This document shows, piece after piece, positions 11,896 through 25,163 of a stretch of 64,000 bases of DNA (its first letter is position 1; each line of letters begins with the position of its first letter). A model generated the notes under the pieces. The model did not search any database. It saw nothing but the letters and a program-made list of their open reading frames with translations, and was not told the origin of the DNA. Position numbers and translations under genes: made by a program. The DNA lies in the NCBI GenBank assembly GCA_019400425.1, contig JAFREE010000032.1, forward strand, positions 124,001 to 188,000, read 5' to 3'. The stretch comes from Hymenochaete sp. R1. Lineage: Eukaryota; Basidiomycota; Agaricomycetes; Hymenochaetales; Hymenochaetaceae.

Positions 11896-14800
11896 TCACC
11901 GCTCCAGCCGCCTTCGCGCATTGAACGCAAGCACGACTGCCTTTACTTGCTCGAAGAACCACTCCTTTGAACTGATATCTGGGATTCTGAGCAGCTTGTC
12001 GTGCTCCTTTCCGAGTTTGCTGGCGAATCGGATGCCTGCGTGCTCGCCCTGAACGCCGGCAACGCTTGTGAGTGGCATGTCCCATTGGACACGGAGGTCG
12101 CGAGATGAGAAGTTCAGAACGCGAGCGTTAGTTAAGAGTGCGACGAGGTCTGTTCCCGGGAGATCTTGGTTCCGAGGTAGTTAGCGTGAAGTCGAGTCGA
12201 TAGGAGAAGCTTCTTGGGAATACCTACCGATATGAGCAATGTAGAAGTCTTTGCGGTATTTTCCATCTTGGAGGTCCCACATCCAAAGCTGGCCAAGAGC
12301 TTTCCGTTGAGAGTAAGGTTCTAGAACACCATCCACGGGTGTATGCCGTGGCTATTCATGCATGTCAGTTGTTAGCAGGGCGGGGGAGCCTTTGGACGAG
12401 CGTACCTTCCGCACGCGATCTCTCTGCGGCGCGTCAAATACGGTGGTGGTGTTTCGGATACCTATAAACGCCTGTCACTACTTCGCTTGTCGACAGCGTG
12501 AAATATAGTTATACCTTCAGTGACGTTCGCGGCGAAGTCAAAGACGCCGACGACGGGTTTCGTGACGGCACTGCTGTGTGTCAATTTTTATCGAGACTGA
12601 ACTTGCACTAAAGAAAGACGCACCCAACGAAACCCTTCCCGATACCTTTGAAAAATCCTGATGCTCCTTCCGCATCTGCCCCTTCGATCGGCTTCATCTA
12701 GAAAGCATATCGTTAGAAAAGGACTATCGAATACCGGAGTGACTTACGAGAACTCCCTCCACGCCGCTTGCCACACTGTTTGCGAAGGCCTCAGCTCCTG
12801 AGGTTACTCCAAGTCTGTGCCGGAATGTGAGAATACTACTCTTTATTCACGATAATTAAGAACGCATACAAAGCATGTCGTGGTTTGTTGCGACGCTGAT
12901 TCATCCGCCGTTTCGCCTGATAGTCTGCATCCATCGTAGCAGCACTCAAGCCTGAGAGTTCCATCAGTAAAATAAACGCAGTGAGAAACTGCAATAACCA
13001 ACCTTTTCCAACACTGGAAGAGAATTTGGTTAAGCTGTTTGAGAGGCCAAAAACCGTTTTCTTCACGAAGCTGGCAGCTCCCTTTAGAATTATTAGTAAA
13101 GTCGTCATTTTACGAAGATATGTGCGTACTTTGGCGATACCGACGCCCAACTCCCCTCCGCCATGCTGCACAACACCGTGCCATGGCTCGTAGAAGATGT
13201 CGGCCACACCGGAACTGACATTCGTGAATAACCCAACAGGGTTCCCGAGGAAGTCTGCCGATCCAAGAACACGGTAAATTTGTCTGAGCACTTCTTGTTT
13301 GTAGTGATATATTATCCTCGCTTGAATATCGGGCAGGGTAAGCCGGACATCTGTTATACCAAGTGCGTTCAGTTGCAAGTCAACTCCTTCGGCATTTGCC
13401 AGTGTCATTGTTAAAACATTCAAGACCAATGCCAATGGGTTCCGGCTCGTCATTCTTTGGGCTCTGTTAGATCAACAAAATCGAGTTATTTAGGAAAGTA
13501 AACATACGCTTGTGCATCGTCGCCTGAAGGTGTGATATTTCGTACGAAGGAAACCGAAAGAATAACCGGTTGAAGTTCAAGAACTTCAAAGTACACATCT
13601 TGTCCAGGTTCGGGCTTGACAGGCTCAGGTGTTCCCTCCGTGTTTTGAATGAGTACACTACATACTCGAGATTGGTACATCGGGGCCACTCATCAAAATT
13701 TGTTACACTCACCTGTCATCTTCAGTTTCCCAGTCGATCCCTTCCAGTTTGGTCAGATCCAAGATGGCGTACAGGAAAGCCTCATCGATCTGGACTGTTA
13801 AGGCCTGAAGAAGTATGGATGCGTATTTGATAAACATCACTCCGTGTGCTTATGTGCATTTCAGTCATCAACCTGATTCTCGCAACCATTCCAGTTTAAA
13901 CCTACCACTGTCGTTTAATACAATGACCGACGCCTGCAATGTAGGCAATGCACCGAGACTTCTCGCTTCCTTTGAAATCTGTGTTGGTTGGAGCAATACT
14001 GGGAAGAATGCGTCATGAAGCTGATTGTCGACCTGCAGGGTTCCGAACGCCATGTTAAGTGACTGAGCCACGGGACTATTGGTATAGCTAAGGACGAGGT
14101 TTTGTATGGAGAAATATACAACTTCGACCAGCTTCTTGCTCATCAAGGAGATACCGAGACCTCTCAGATCCAACTCGATCTTCAAATCAGGTGGGACTTC
14201 TTCCTGTATTGCCTCGAACTCTGTTCCAGAGGATAGCGAGTCACTGCGCGAGACTGATCCCGCGCTACGATGTCTTAATTTATAGATGCTTGTCTCCTCA
14301 TGATAGTTTGATATTGAGAGTAGCTGAGTTGGACCATCTGCTCTAACATCCAACGATAAAGCTCCGGCATTATGCTGATTGTAAATGTCTGTCAGGATGC
14401 TCCGAAACATGCGTATACTCTTCGCCTACCTTTAATGGAGGAAGAGCGCCGATTTCCATAATGTCAAGCTTCCGCGACCGCTTATTACAGCTTATGTATA
14501 TCTTCTTCCTTTCAACAGCGGGGAAATCCCAAGCGTACTGAATATGTTGTCCGGGATCAACCTTATACATGAGATCAGGTTCAGGTCGTTCCCTTGTCTC
14601 ATCCTTAATGTCATAAAGTATGTGTATATTGTTAGAACGATTTTAAGCGCCCACAAAGAAACACGTACGACTTGACCGAAAACGATTTGATGAGAACTAT
14701 TGTTCTCAATGGCAAAGGGCCAAGGACCATCATGTATTTCTAAGACAACGAAGATGGTGGCCCGGTCAAGAATGACATCGGCGGCTATTAGGTGCGAATC

Positions 14801-17800
14801 TTGGCGGGAAGTAGAGCCCGGTGCTCGCATACGGACGTGCATGATACCCAACGCTTCCATGTCGATGCCAGGGGACCTGCGGTTGATGTAAACTTTTATG
14901 CTAGCAATTATTCTGCTAGCACTCACCAATGAGCGTCTAAACCCGGATAAGCAATGGTTAGAAGCCTGCGATCCTCCATGCGCACGAAATGCAAAGGCGT
15001 GCGCTCTCCAGGCTGAAGCTCTGGTTTCGCTGAGGGTGGTGTACCAACTTCGCGGAAGCAAATGGTCTTTGGTAATTTGTTGTAAACAACGAACCGAGGC
15101 GTCAGCTCTATGACCTTACAGAGCTTATACTTTCCTGTTCCTTCCGACCAACTTAAGCCTACATGAATTTCTGTCTTCTGGTTGACATGAGGAATGACCA
15201 TCGTAGTATCTGCACTTGGGGCATCGAAACGCATTGTCTATAATCACGTTTGGTCAACATTTCATCCACAAACATTGCAGCATTCCTCGAAAAGTACCTG
15301 CGACCAGATTGAATCACCGACTCGGAAAACAAATTCATTCCCCTTCTTGTTAATGTGTGAAAGGACTAGATGATGTTAGATAAGGCCTTATAAAGCCTTG
15401 TGAACGACATACGGAAAGGCATATTGCTTGCTAATTCATCTGTTAAGTTTATTAGGTTAAAAAAAGGTGAGATAGGTCAGCGATTCAATTTGAAAACAAT
15501 GAAGTACCTTTCGACAACGTTCCAGCAACGTCCCTCGTAACTCCTGCCGATCGGACGCACTTAACACCAAATGGTAGGCCAGTCTTATTGATAACCACAA
15601 ATGGGCTGTAAATCTGGACTTTGAAGGCACCACCACCATCGGGATATTTACTGTCGATTTGATTAGATGGTTCCAAACGGTTGAAACATTTGAACAACCT
15701 TACATGTAATTTAGCATCAGGTTCAGCTTCCGGCCTTGAGCATCTGTAAGTGCCAGTTGATGTTCTGGCTCGAACTCGAACTTCTTGTCGGCATTGATGA
15801 TGGTGAAATCACTAGCATTATAGACTGGAAACAAAGGGGGATGAGCCATATGGACCTTGCTTGGGCTAACTCAAGCCGTACCGCTATCTCCAATCGTGAC
15901 ACTTAAAAGGACGAGGTGATTTAGGTCAACAGAGTGGACTGGCGTATTTCCCCCTTTTCTGAGATAACTGTTCCAGTTATGGTTGGTATTTTTATCAAAC
16001 ACCTTGTACTGTATATCAAACGGAAGTAAGTTTTCGAGTTCTATCGGAGCCCGAAGGTTCAATGTCATTTGTGGATAATCCCTGTTTCAGTTCATGAGCT
16101 GCAGGCGATTGAGGCAAAATTGAAGGAAAATATTTACTTTGCTTGAGACGTCCACACTGGCCAGAGAGTGAAATGGAATGGTGCTTCTTTTCTGTCTATA
16201 TGAGGGCAACGAATGCTGTAACTACCTCCACGCTTCACTTCTTGGAGATCCTCCCACCAGATAGGTGACGACCATTTGTAGCCGAAGCCCGCTGTAGCGC
16301 GGTCAGTACGAAGCAAATGAGTATTCCGGTGCGCTTACGGTCTGGTTGTACTCGCAGCTTGTTTGCCGCAACAGCCTCAATAGGTAGAGCATAATCATTT
16401 CCAGGGGCTACAAATGTGGTTGAGCATTAACTTCTTCAATATCACGACAATTTCGTACCGATCTTTGCGATAGGATACGCGGGATGGCCAGTGTCATCAA
16501 CCACCGTGATTTCAAGTGGGTAGAATGTCTGATTCGCAACCTTGTACGTGGATCGGAGAGTCACAATCTTGACATTATCTCTTGTCGCAACTTCACACAT
16601 CAACTTGCTTGAACCCAATTTCGTACGTGGACGCAGGGAAAAGACGTATTCGCCTTCCCTGTCAACAGGAATACTACGTAAATGTTCCCATGGTTTGGCC
16701 TCGAATTTGATCCCAATCGAATGTGTCGTTGATGATGATCCTTCCTGGAGGTGCGCCAATAAGTAAGAGACAATACGGCGTACCGATAATCGTACCTCTC
16801 TCATTTTGCGCCAGTCATCAAATCGCCAATCAATTTGCGATCCGTCGTCAATTTTTAGGGAATTAGCAGAATGGGTATCGTCACTGCTATTGGTATCAGA
16901 CCAGACGGAGATTGGGCTTCCTGTTCTATTAAATATCTGATATGGTGCATAGCTGCCCCTGGCTTTCTGCAAGACTCGATCACCCTCCTTACTCCAAACA
17001 TTGGCAGTTGCAATGGCGAGCTCAATGAAGTTTGAGCTTAAGTTGAGATCCAGCAGCTCCAATGAAGATAGTTTGAGCTCCATAGCACCGGTCGCAGCGT
17101 TTCGTTGTGCCTTTAAATATCAAATTAAGAAGAATTAGTTATTAATGAATTCAAAGCCAGTGAAAAAGCATACTTACTGTCATGCTGAAATTCCATGGGT
17201 CGATTAAAGGTTCCCAATGGGAATTCTTCAGGTTCCAATAGTTGATTGATGTAGGAATAATAGTCGAAGCTCGTAACTAAGTTCCAATGAAAGTTAGTCT
17301 TTGTTCAACCACACAAATAATGTTTGGACACACCTGGGTCGACCAATCTGTGACGGCTACCGTGAAGGGCTTAGTTGCTAAGTGAAGCACAGGTGCTTCC
17401 TGTAAATCACTGATCACAACCAAACGAATTCCTTTAAAGGTTGCTTTAAGCTGAAGAGCAACATCCTTGTTATTGGTTTATATGACAAATGTGAACAAGG
17501 TGCTCACCTCTTCAGTCGTCATAATGACCTTGGCCTTCAGCGACGCTTTTGAGCGTCCTGAAGTATGGCGTGCAGGCAGCCGTGAGCTTGACCCAGAGGT
17601 TACAGATCTCCCAGATCGCCTCGACAGCACCGCGCTGGTAGCATTGTCGAAAGCAGCTTGCTTTGTCTCGACCTTGTCCGGCTCGCCGGACTCAGAGAAA
17701 AGGGAAAGTGCTCGATTGGCGATCGAAGTGATGAGCAGAATGTCACGATAAGATGTCTTGAAGACAAACTCTTGCTCTACCAGGATCGTCAAGTTGGAAA

Positions 17801-20800
17801 CTTTTTCGTTGAACTCTGAATGGGACTCTGATGCCACCTTAACATCTACATCATCCAAGAATCGTACGGATTCTGAATGTTTGCCCATTCGAGCCAATGA
17901 CATTCCTAGACGAGCGACTTCAACTACCAGGGCATGCTTCAACCCATTTTTAAGCAAATTATGTCCCGTACTGAAAGAAAAAACTCGCTTTACCTGCTGT
18001 GAGAGAGAAAGCCTTGATAAAGTCAACCTTACAGCTTGAGAATCTGCCTTTTGACCATCTTCCAAGACGCTTACAGAAGCGTCGTGTATATCAAATCTAT
18101 AGCTGAAGGTTGACTTTGGCTGTTCTCCGATTGCGTCGTTCCCGAGATCGTTCTCGAAGAAGTCTTCGCCTCCTGATGTGTTGCCATTTTTTGTGAAAGC
18201 GCTCATGAAAAAGTTGGACAACGCGAATATTGGGTCGACAGAGAAAATCATTTGCGGCGAATCTACGCTTGCTACAACTTGGGTGTCACCCTGCGCTCCT
18301 CCGGAAGTTGTCAACAAACAATGAAACTGGTCTCGACCATGTGAGGCAGCAGGAATTATTTCGCGGAATTTCGTTGACCCCGGCTTTATGTTGTTGACTG
18401 TGAAAGATTTCATCCACAACTGACATTGCATTGCGCCGTTCGTTCTCATGTCGAGGGTCATGGTCGAGCCCGTAAGGGCTGAACTGATAATCCCATACTC
18501 TTTGAGATTCTCCTTAGACGAAGCCCCGATGCCATATAATCGTATCTTCACGACATCCATTGAAACGACCAGGTCGAGTTTCTTCAAAACCAACTGACCA
18601 TCCATCGGACCAACAGGACTCAGTTCCGGAAGCAAATCAGTCTCTCCAGATGCCTCTTTCTTTGGCTCGTTTATGGAGGGCGATGGGTCAGCCTGAGGAG
18701 CTCCGGTGAAGACGCTCGGAATCGATTGTGACAGTGTGATGAGCCGGCAGTACTGTTGTTGCGTAAGTTGGAGGCCAACATCGGAAACTTTGACTTTGAT
18801 CTGCACAGAAAGGTTGAGAAGAAACCATTCGCAAAAACAATGAATACTTTACCTTGTACTCCGGTGATTCAGGTGAAGCGCTATTTGCTTGTTCAATATC
18901 AGTCGATATTGATACGTCGTCGATGAGACGTAGCTCATCTTGACCTTCACCATGAAAAGCGGAAGTCAATTGGATGCCTTTCAAAGAGGCGGATATCTTC
19001 TGCGATTGTTCCAAGAACTCGTTATGCGCCGCAAGCTCTCCCAGCTTCAGTGTGAAGGTGTCATGTAATTCTAACGCGTTGACTGGGAAGACGAGAATCG
19101 GTGCCCTGACGCTCATTTGGTATCCCATCTTCTCTACTTTGGCAGCTCGTTGTGCTGCAGCCTGGGTAGCCGCATCGTACAGGCCTTTTAATCGAGCGAA
19201 CTTGAGAAGGAATAAATATATCTTGTTGAGAGGCGCCTCAAGGAAACGAAGCTTCGGAGCGCCGGTCGTCAATTTTACAAATGAATTGATTCCCTTTTGA
19301 GCTGATGCCTCGGCATTGTACGTCTCGTAGCGAAGCTCTGCGAAATCATCTCCCTCTATGGACAGGAGTTTTTTGAAATCCGAAGATGCCGTTTCCAATG
19401 AAGAATCATCTGTAACCCGAAGACTTCCGAGCCGAGCACCAACCACAAGACCGCCATTTTCAAGCATTACATCTACATCTGCGGTCGAAAGTGCTATCGT
19501 CGCCATATGCAGTGGGCCATCAATAAGCATAACTGCAGAAGAAGTTAGGACCTTCATTATAAGCAAGATATATTATACTCACCTCGGAAGCTGGCCAGCC
19601 TAGCTCGAACCTTTATTCGATCCTCAGAGACATCTTCATGAGTCGGTTCAGAGTCCACAGCATCCTCTACCGAGGGTGTCTCTGCAGGGCTTTGGTCTGC
19701 ACTACCATTCTTATTGGGAACAAAAGTCGTCATGATGAAGTCGTATAGAGTGATGACGTGTTCGGGTACAGCTCGAACATTGAACGTCGAGAGGTTGACA
19801 TCCACAGACTGGTTATAACCGTCATACGCAGACCAAAACTCTGGAGATGTTTTCTGAACACGTCGGTATGTAACACTCATGAGGTCCGTTTCTTCATCGA
19901 CGCCAGACTCCGTTGAGATGAGGTCAACGCGTTCAAGATCCGGAGGTGAGCTTGTTACATTAATTGTTCTTGAAAAGGTTGGACGGGTCACTAAAAGTTG
20001 TACTGTTTCCGGTCGGTACTCACCCTAAAGTGACATCGACCTTCATTTCAAACTTCGCCATAGCGAACTTTAAGTCGAAGCGATTCAACATCAAATCGCC
20101 TAACATCTTTTCAGACCCATCGCCCAAAGATCGGAGAAGAGTCGCTTGGAGCGAGTCGACCTCGAAAGAGAATTCAATCTGATGCTGCATTGTACGTGAG
20201 CAACGTACAATTTGCGAGAGCCTCATATCACTCACTTGTTTCAATGCCTTGAGAGCATCCTCGGGAACTTCATTCTCGGCTTCTTTAATCGACTCGTTAT
20301 CATCGACAACGTATTCCTGTTCTCCTGATTTGAAGAGACCCGCAGTGGGATGGAAGCTTTGGCCTTTCTGGGACGTTGAACGAGGAAGTTGCTTAGAATC
20401 CGATTCATCATCAATGTGTGGGATGGTCGCATCAATAAGGCGCATAAGTGTTTTGTATTTGTTGTCGGAGAAGTTGACATGTAGGTTCGGAAGTTTGCCT
20501 GACACCTTGAGCTTGGACAGGCTTCGCGCGGCAGGTACAATAGAGTTCTGCGCGAGTAAATCGATGTTGATGCGTTCCAACAGATGCATTCTTGGATCAG
20601 GGGACTCGGATTGGAGCGCTTCACGACATGACTCTAAGCTATCTCCGATGACAAACTTGCGGAAAGAAACTGAGTGACAATGACGCAGCAGACCCAAAGC
20701 AGAACGTACCTGAGCAGCTATAAGCTTGACGGAATAGTTATCGTATAACAATGACTCCAGTTGCTTATAATCATCATCAGAGTATTGGCGGTTTCGTTTC

Positions 20801-23550
20801 TTCTCGATTTCTCGTAGGGCTCCTTTGTCGGCCAAAGCGCTTTCGACGAGAACGCGGCCAGCATCAATCACCAAGTGATTGCAACGTTCTTCCGTTACAC
20901 TAAGAAGGATTCAGTATCTATCTATCGAATGGAAGAAAATGATTGAAGTATTAACTCACCGCTCAGGTATAATTATAATTGGTGCATGCATATCAAGCTT
21001 GAGATCGACAGTCTTGTGCGTTTCAAGCGCATACTCCAAGCCAGCCCTTGTCTCCTTCTGAATACCCTCAAACGTTTCGCCAGCAACATTGAGTAGTGCT
21101 TCAACAGATAGTAATTGGCTTTCAGGTGGTTTGAAGAATTTGATAACGGCTTCAACATAGCTCCTTTGATAGATGATCTCCATGGAGCGAAGTTTAACCG
21201 TGAGCCCATTATCTGCGCGATTGTCCAATGGTTTTAGCTCATATTTTGCGGAGAAGAAAGGTTCATCAGCGGAACCTCCATCTTGTGACTCTTCATGCTC
21301 CTTGATAAGCTTTCCATCCTTGACATGCACAATTTGACTAAATGCCTTATTTGTTGTCGTCCCGTCGAAAACTCGGAAATTGCCTAGAGATAACGAGGCT
21401 TCGAAGTTATCGGGACGCTGAATGCCTCCCATTTCAAACGAGTCAAAGAAGAGCGAGATGATGTCATTTGACCCATCTACCGGACTTCCCTTCAGCCTAA
21501 ACGACCCTTGTTTGAGGTGCATGTTCACTTTTGTTGATACGGTATCTCGTGATACCTCAAACGATTCGGCGAGGTCCGCCTTCTCGTCATAGTCGATAAT
21601 TTCGTAGAGATGTTTCCTTTCTTCGTCTGTCATCGAATCAAATGTCTTCGGAGAAGATTCGGATGATGAACCCCAGAGCCATGAGGACCAGCTCTGAGAT
21701 TGCTGATTCTTCTTTTCGAGGGCTTTTCGTGCCTCCTTGTCTTTTTTAAGTTGCGAACGAGCTATCGATCGGTAGAATCGAATATCGTTATACGACAGCT
21801 GTTTTTCCAGATGAGACAACTCAATCGTCACAGTTTGCTAAATACCAGGTCAAAAATAGCTTGTCATGATGCACAAGTAAGGAAGCCTCACATCTGGAGC
21901 ATTTTGATTCGCCGTCTCTTTCTTTTTGAAGAAATCGACGTATTTATGACGCTCGTCTCGTCTAGTACGGAAATGTTCCCAAGTCCACCTCGCATGTTTG
22001 TCGTGGATCTCTTCTCGGATTGCCGAAGTAGCAAACTTCCAGAGCGCCTTTGGCTTATTTTCATTGAAGTCGGCAGTATCAGGCCTATATTTCCGATACT
22101 GGTGGAGAGTTAGAAAAACCGTATAGTATAGATGACTTACATCGTGCTTACCTTATGCTGCCTAGCGAAAACGTGATACTCATCCGCCAGCGAGATGACG
22201 TCTCGGTATTGATGGTTGTCCAATGTGAAGCCGAGTTCATTGAAGAGTAACTGTGCGTCATAATGAGGTTGCCCGTCTTTGCCCCAAGCTTTATTTAGCA
22301 CGATCTAAAACACATAGTGTAAGTCTCCGACAACGTGTACGATAAGAAGTATGGAAATCCTACCCGGCCTTCACCTGACACTGGCCTGAGAATATATTGG
22401 TGCTCGATTGGGTGGGATTCCGAAGAGATCTAGAGGGAAACCCTGTTTTGAATAGTTTCCGATTATATTCCGACGAAACGACATACTTGATCACGGAAGA
22501 GCTTCTTTGACTCGCCAAAGCCGAGGCCTGCCAGTGACTTTGAATCTGTGTTGAAGTACACAGCGAGAGAATCCAAGTGCGCGAGCTAATTATAGAGAAA
22601 AAGTTAAGCTTGGCACGTTCTAGGACTCTACGGTCCAATGGACTTACCTTGTGGATTGATTGTTGGTATCCGTCAAGATACGCAGGTTGCCACTTGCCGT
22701 CCACTGTCACCGCAGTCAAGCTGGCGAGGGTGATGCCCACCGCGAAAGGATGCTAAAATCGTATGAGTACTATAGCCCTAACACACTGAAAAAATCAGGC
22801 TCACATTTGAGACCGTTTGAGTATCCTCATAGCGCAAATGCACGTTCTTGATGGATATCTGGGCGTTGTTGACGATACGAGCAATGAACGCGTCGTAGAA
22901 AGACTGGGACTGTGATGTTTGGTCTGACCATCACGTTTCAGCCTACAATATGCACATGCACTGTATGGTGTATACAACGCACCTGCAGCTTCGCCTATTC
23001 TTAGCGATTCCGCTCTGTCTAGACGTTCCTGCTTGAGTTGTTGTTGTCTCGTTTCGTCATCTTCGCGACTGTATTCGGTTGCAGAGGAAGCAGCAATGAG
23101 TAGCTGGACGTCTTCAATTTTAACTTGCAGAGGTGTTGTTCCTTTGAGGGACCAATTTATATTCAGCTCAAACCTTCCGATTCTCCCTAGATGATTGTAA
23201 GGAAGCGATTCGGACTGGCAGTGTTGCGGGTACTCACCTTCGACAATACCGAACGGAAGATCGAGCTTGTCCAGTGCACTCTTCTTCAGAATAAGGTCAC
23301 TCAAGTCGACCTTGCCTTTGCACACACGTCAAAATTCGCCATAGCATTCGCACAACGAGCATATATACCATTTGAGAGCCCGACATCGAGTTGGTTGGAG
23401 TTCAAGTTTTCGACATAAGAGCCTATAAAGCTCATGATGAGCTGTCACCAAATGAACCGATAATCAGCCCTCGAAAACAACAGTGCACTTGAGCGTAAAA
23501 TCACTGACCCTATGGACCCATGGCTTCGTAAAACGAGCCATGAAATCCAT
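11896..23550 (-). CDS. VPS13: VPS13 bridge-type lipid transfer protein, complete, 43 exons
   Basis: Giant rod protein with a hydrophobic groove that moves phospholipids at membrane contact sites. The model is 3118 aa, close to yeast Vps13. Exons: 23550-23509, 23441-23369, 23315-23238, 23186-22983, 22923-22805, 22752-22648, 22585-22487, 22429-22364, 22304-22152, 22098-21892, 21837-20960, 20899-20710, 20655-20236, 20184-20024, 19968-19583, 19532-18853, 18800-17508, 17465-17334, 17276-17178, 17110-16796, 16744-16459, 16407-16339, 16291-16138, 16081-15882, 15824-15704, 15650-15508, 15439-15413, 15365-15298, 15237-14927, 14876-14669, 14603-14430, 14374-13906, 13848-13713, 13657-13508, 13463-13130, 13081-13003, 12951-12870, 12814-12748, 12697-12624, 12570-12515, 12461-12406, 12351-12228, 12164-11896. 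The sum is 9357 nt with every phase matching. N-terminal chorein motif: IGSYVENLNSNQLDVGL, then KKSALDKLDLPFGIVEG. VAB-region strands include GGAFKVQIYSPFVVINKTG. C-terminal blocks include LSLDVRADGPTQLLSIS, AHGVMFIKYASILLQALT, FYEPWHGVV, GKGLSAATMD and HTPVDGVLEPYSQRKALGQ. Confidence 0.93.
13082..13129 (-). other. VPS13: Stop-free 48-nt intron inside VPS13
   Basis: GTACGC...TCTAAAG, with a consensus branch site TTACTAATAA. Its removal joins GVGIAK to GAASFVKKTVFGLS, the conserved fungal VPS13 sequence. The adjacent intron 12952-13002 (GTTGGT...CTCAG, 51 nt) is likewise 3n and stop-free; its removal restores SVGKGLSAAT. Confidence 0.85.
16745..16795 (-). other. VPS13: Stop-free 51-nt intron inside VPS13
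   Basis: GTACGA...CTCCAG, length 17 codons, no in-frame stop. Read through, it would insert a basic, leucine-rich stretch (RLSVRRIVSYLL...) in the middle of the conserved DWRFDDW / IGIKFEAKPWEHLRSIP block. It is therefore scored as an intron. Confidence 0.8.
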
Positions 23551-24503
23551 TTTGGCGGTAGCACTGAGAAGTTACGATTCAGATGATGTGGGAGTTGTTG
23601 GCATACGGATGTGCGAGCAACCTGCTGGGGGTACTCGCCACAGTCAGTTACGGTTGAGCGAATTGATTGACGTCATCTTATTTTTATTTTTATTTTGGCT
23701 CTTTGACGCGTGCTGCCTCCTGTCCTCAGGCCTCTAGGTCATCGCGTTCGAGAAAAAAATTCCGATTTTGCCTCAAACGACCAGCTCAACGAGCAACTCG
23801 ATTCAGTCGGCAGGGCTAGGGCTTCTTGTCCGAAATGACCTCGAGACCCGTACAGCCGAGCCATGTGGGGAACAGGTCCCATCTTTAGCATTTCAAACAC
23901 TCACGAGCCTGCCCACTCTACTAGTAGTACTCAATTGTCATTCCCACCCAAAGTTCCACCGGTCGAAGACGACGTTTCGCCGTCTGAAAAGCAAGAGCCA
24001 ACTTACCAAAACAGTGCGGCCGGTGAGATGCCATCAACACTTCGCCTGCTTTTCCGAAACTTTCACCGGTTTGACCCATTTTGTATTCGGAGCGCACTTT
24101 CGTTCCGAGTTTCCTCAACGTCATCACGTACAAAAGCAAAGACCCTCTTTTGGCCCGACAGGCAGGAATCAGCGCATCAGTCTGCCTAGACCAGCTTTGC
24201 GAGTCTATCGACCCCATAGATCCCTGTAGACCTCGATACCTGTGCGCGGGCCACGCCACGGTAAGGAGATCCGAAGTCCGGTCTATCCCGAGTTTATCGA
24301 CGTACGTGTCCACGTTACTTCCCCAAGGCAGAACGTTATCCAAACTTCCCCGCTTCGAAATGCTATATCTACCAGGTCGACCCCGCACAATGTTTAAACT
24401 CAACCCACCCTTGGCTTGTCCTTGAATCCACATAAAAGAAACTTCTTCTTGAGCATTGCTTTATTGCGTCCCCACCCTCATCCCATACCACTACGTTCTC
24501 ATC
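23551..24503. other. VPS13 upstream region with unresolved open frames
   Basis: Between the VPS13 start and a possible gene at 24504. On the plus strand, overlapping frames run 23768-24229, 23863-24189 (starts MWGTGPIFSISN) and 24081-24425 (ends ...RTMFKLNPPLACP). On the minus strand a 170-codon frame runs 24433-23921. None matches a family I know and I cannot join them by convincing introns. At most one small unknown gene is present; the shared VPS13 promoter should lie in 23551-23760. Confidence 0.35.
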
Positions 24504-25163
24504 ATGCTTTCTGTCGCGTCTGCCCCAAGCTCTTCCTTCCCTCGTGTACCTACACCTATTGGCCCGCGAAAAATCGCTCCACGTGTGAAAGAGGTCGGGC
24601 GCTCCTTTCGCGGTGATTGGGCGGCTTGTTAATTTGCGTACTATTTCAGGTCAACAGCGTCGAAGACAGTATTCTTTCCTTCAAACAGTGGGTGTTCCTG
24701 GATCGTCAAATCACTTGATACTCATCTTCTAACGCGGGTTTTCAAAGAATTGTAAACGTGCAGGGAGGATCGCCTCTCCGTCTGCAATGCACTGTCCCTA
24801 TGTGGACGTCGACACCCACGCATTGCGTCGACTTGCACGATCTTCATGACTTACGAAACCGATCCATGTCATTCCTACATAACTTACTGAATGTACTCCG
24901 ATCCAGTGGGGTGAGTAATATCTATGTAGCTTCGGTTTCCGAGTAGGAAGAACAGATACTAAGCATGAATGTGTATGCAGGTGCAAGTGACCTATAGCTT
25001 AACGCCATCCGATATGGACATGACGACGATATCAGCTGTTTCTGCGGAGACCCACCGGCGAAGGGCACCGGTAGATCCTGAAGTTATTGCAGCAGCCGAC
25101 GCCGGGAAAACTTTTCTTGTATCAACTGAGGATGGACCTGGTCCCGTCATTGTCATGACGTGA
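24504..25163 (+). CDS. Tentative hypothetical protein, four exons
   Basis: Exons 24504-24593, 24650-24691, 24764-24910 and 24981-25163 add up to 153 aa with every junction in phase 0. The ends read SVASAPSSSFPRVPTPIGP at the N-terminus and ...AADAGKTFLVSTEDGPGP at the C-terminus. The middle contains a helix-like stretch (SMSFLHNLLNVLRSSG) followed by a strand-like VQVTYSLT. Exon 4 has coding-like codon use and strong flanking sites (GTGAGT donor of intron 3, TATGCAG acceptor). The intron 1 and 2 donors (GTCGGG, GTGTTC) are weak, so the 5' part may be wrong. No family recognised. Confidence 0.4.

Noticed and set aside
11459..12052. 197-codon plus frame overlapping the VPS13 end
   Set aside because: Phe/Ser/Leu-rich frame from a T-rich 3' UTR, then antisense to VPS13 exons.
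13906..13925. Read-through past AGT G|GTAGGT in VPS13
   Set aside because: It gives RFKLEWLRESG and a stop. Splicing to 13848 restores AHGVMFIKYASILLQ, conserved in VPS13.
23921..24433. 170-codon minus-strand frame upstream of VPS13
   Set aside because: No homology; overlaps equally open plus frames. Kept only as an unresolved region.
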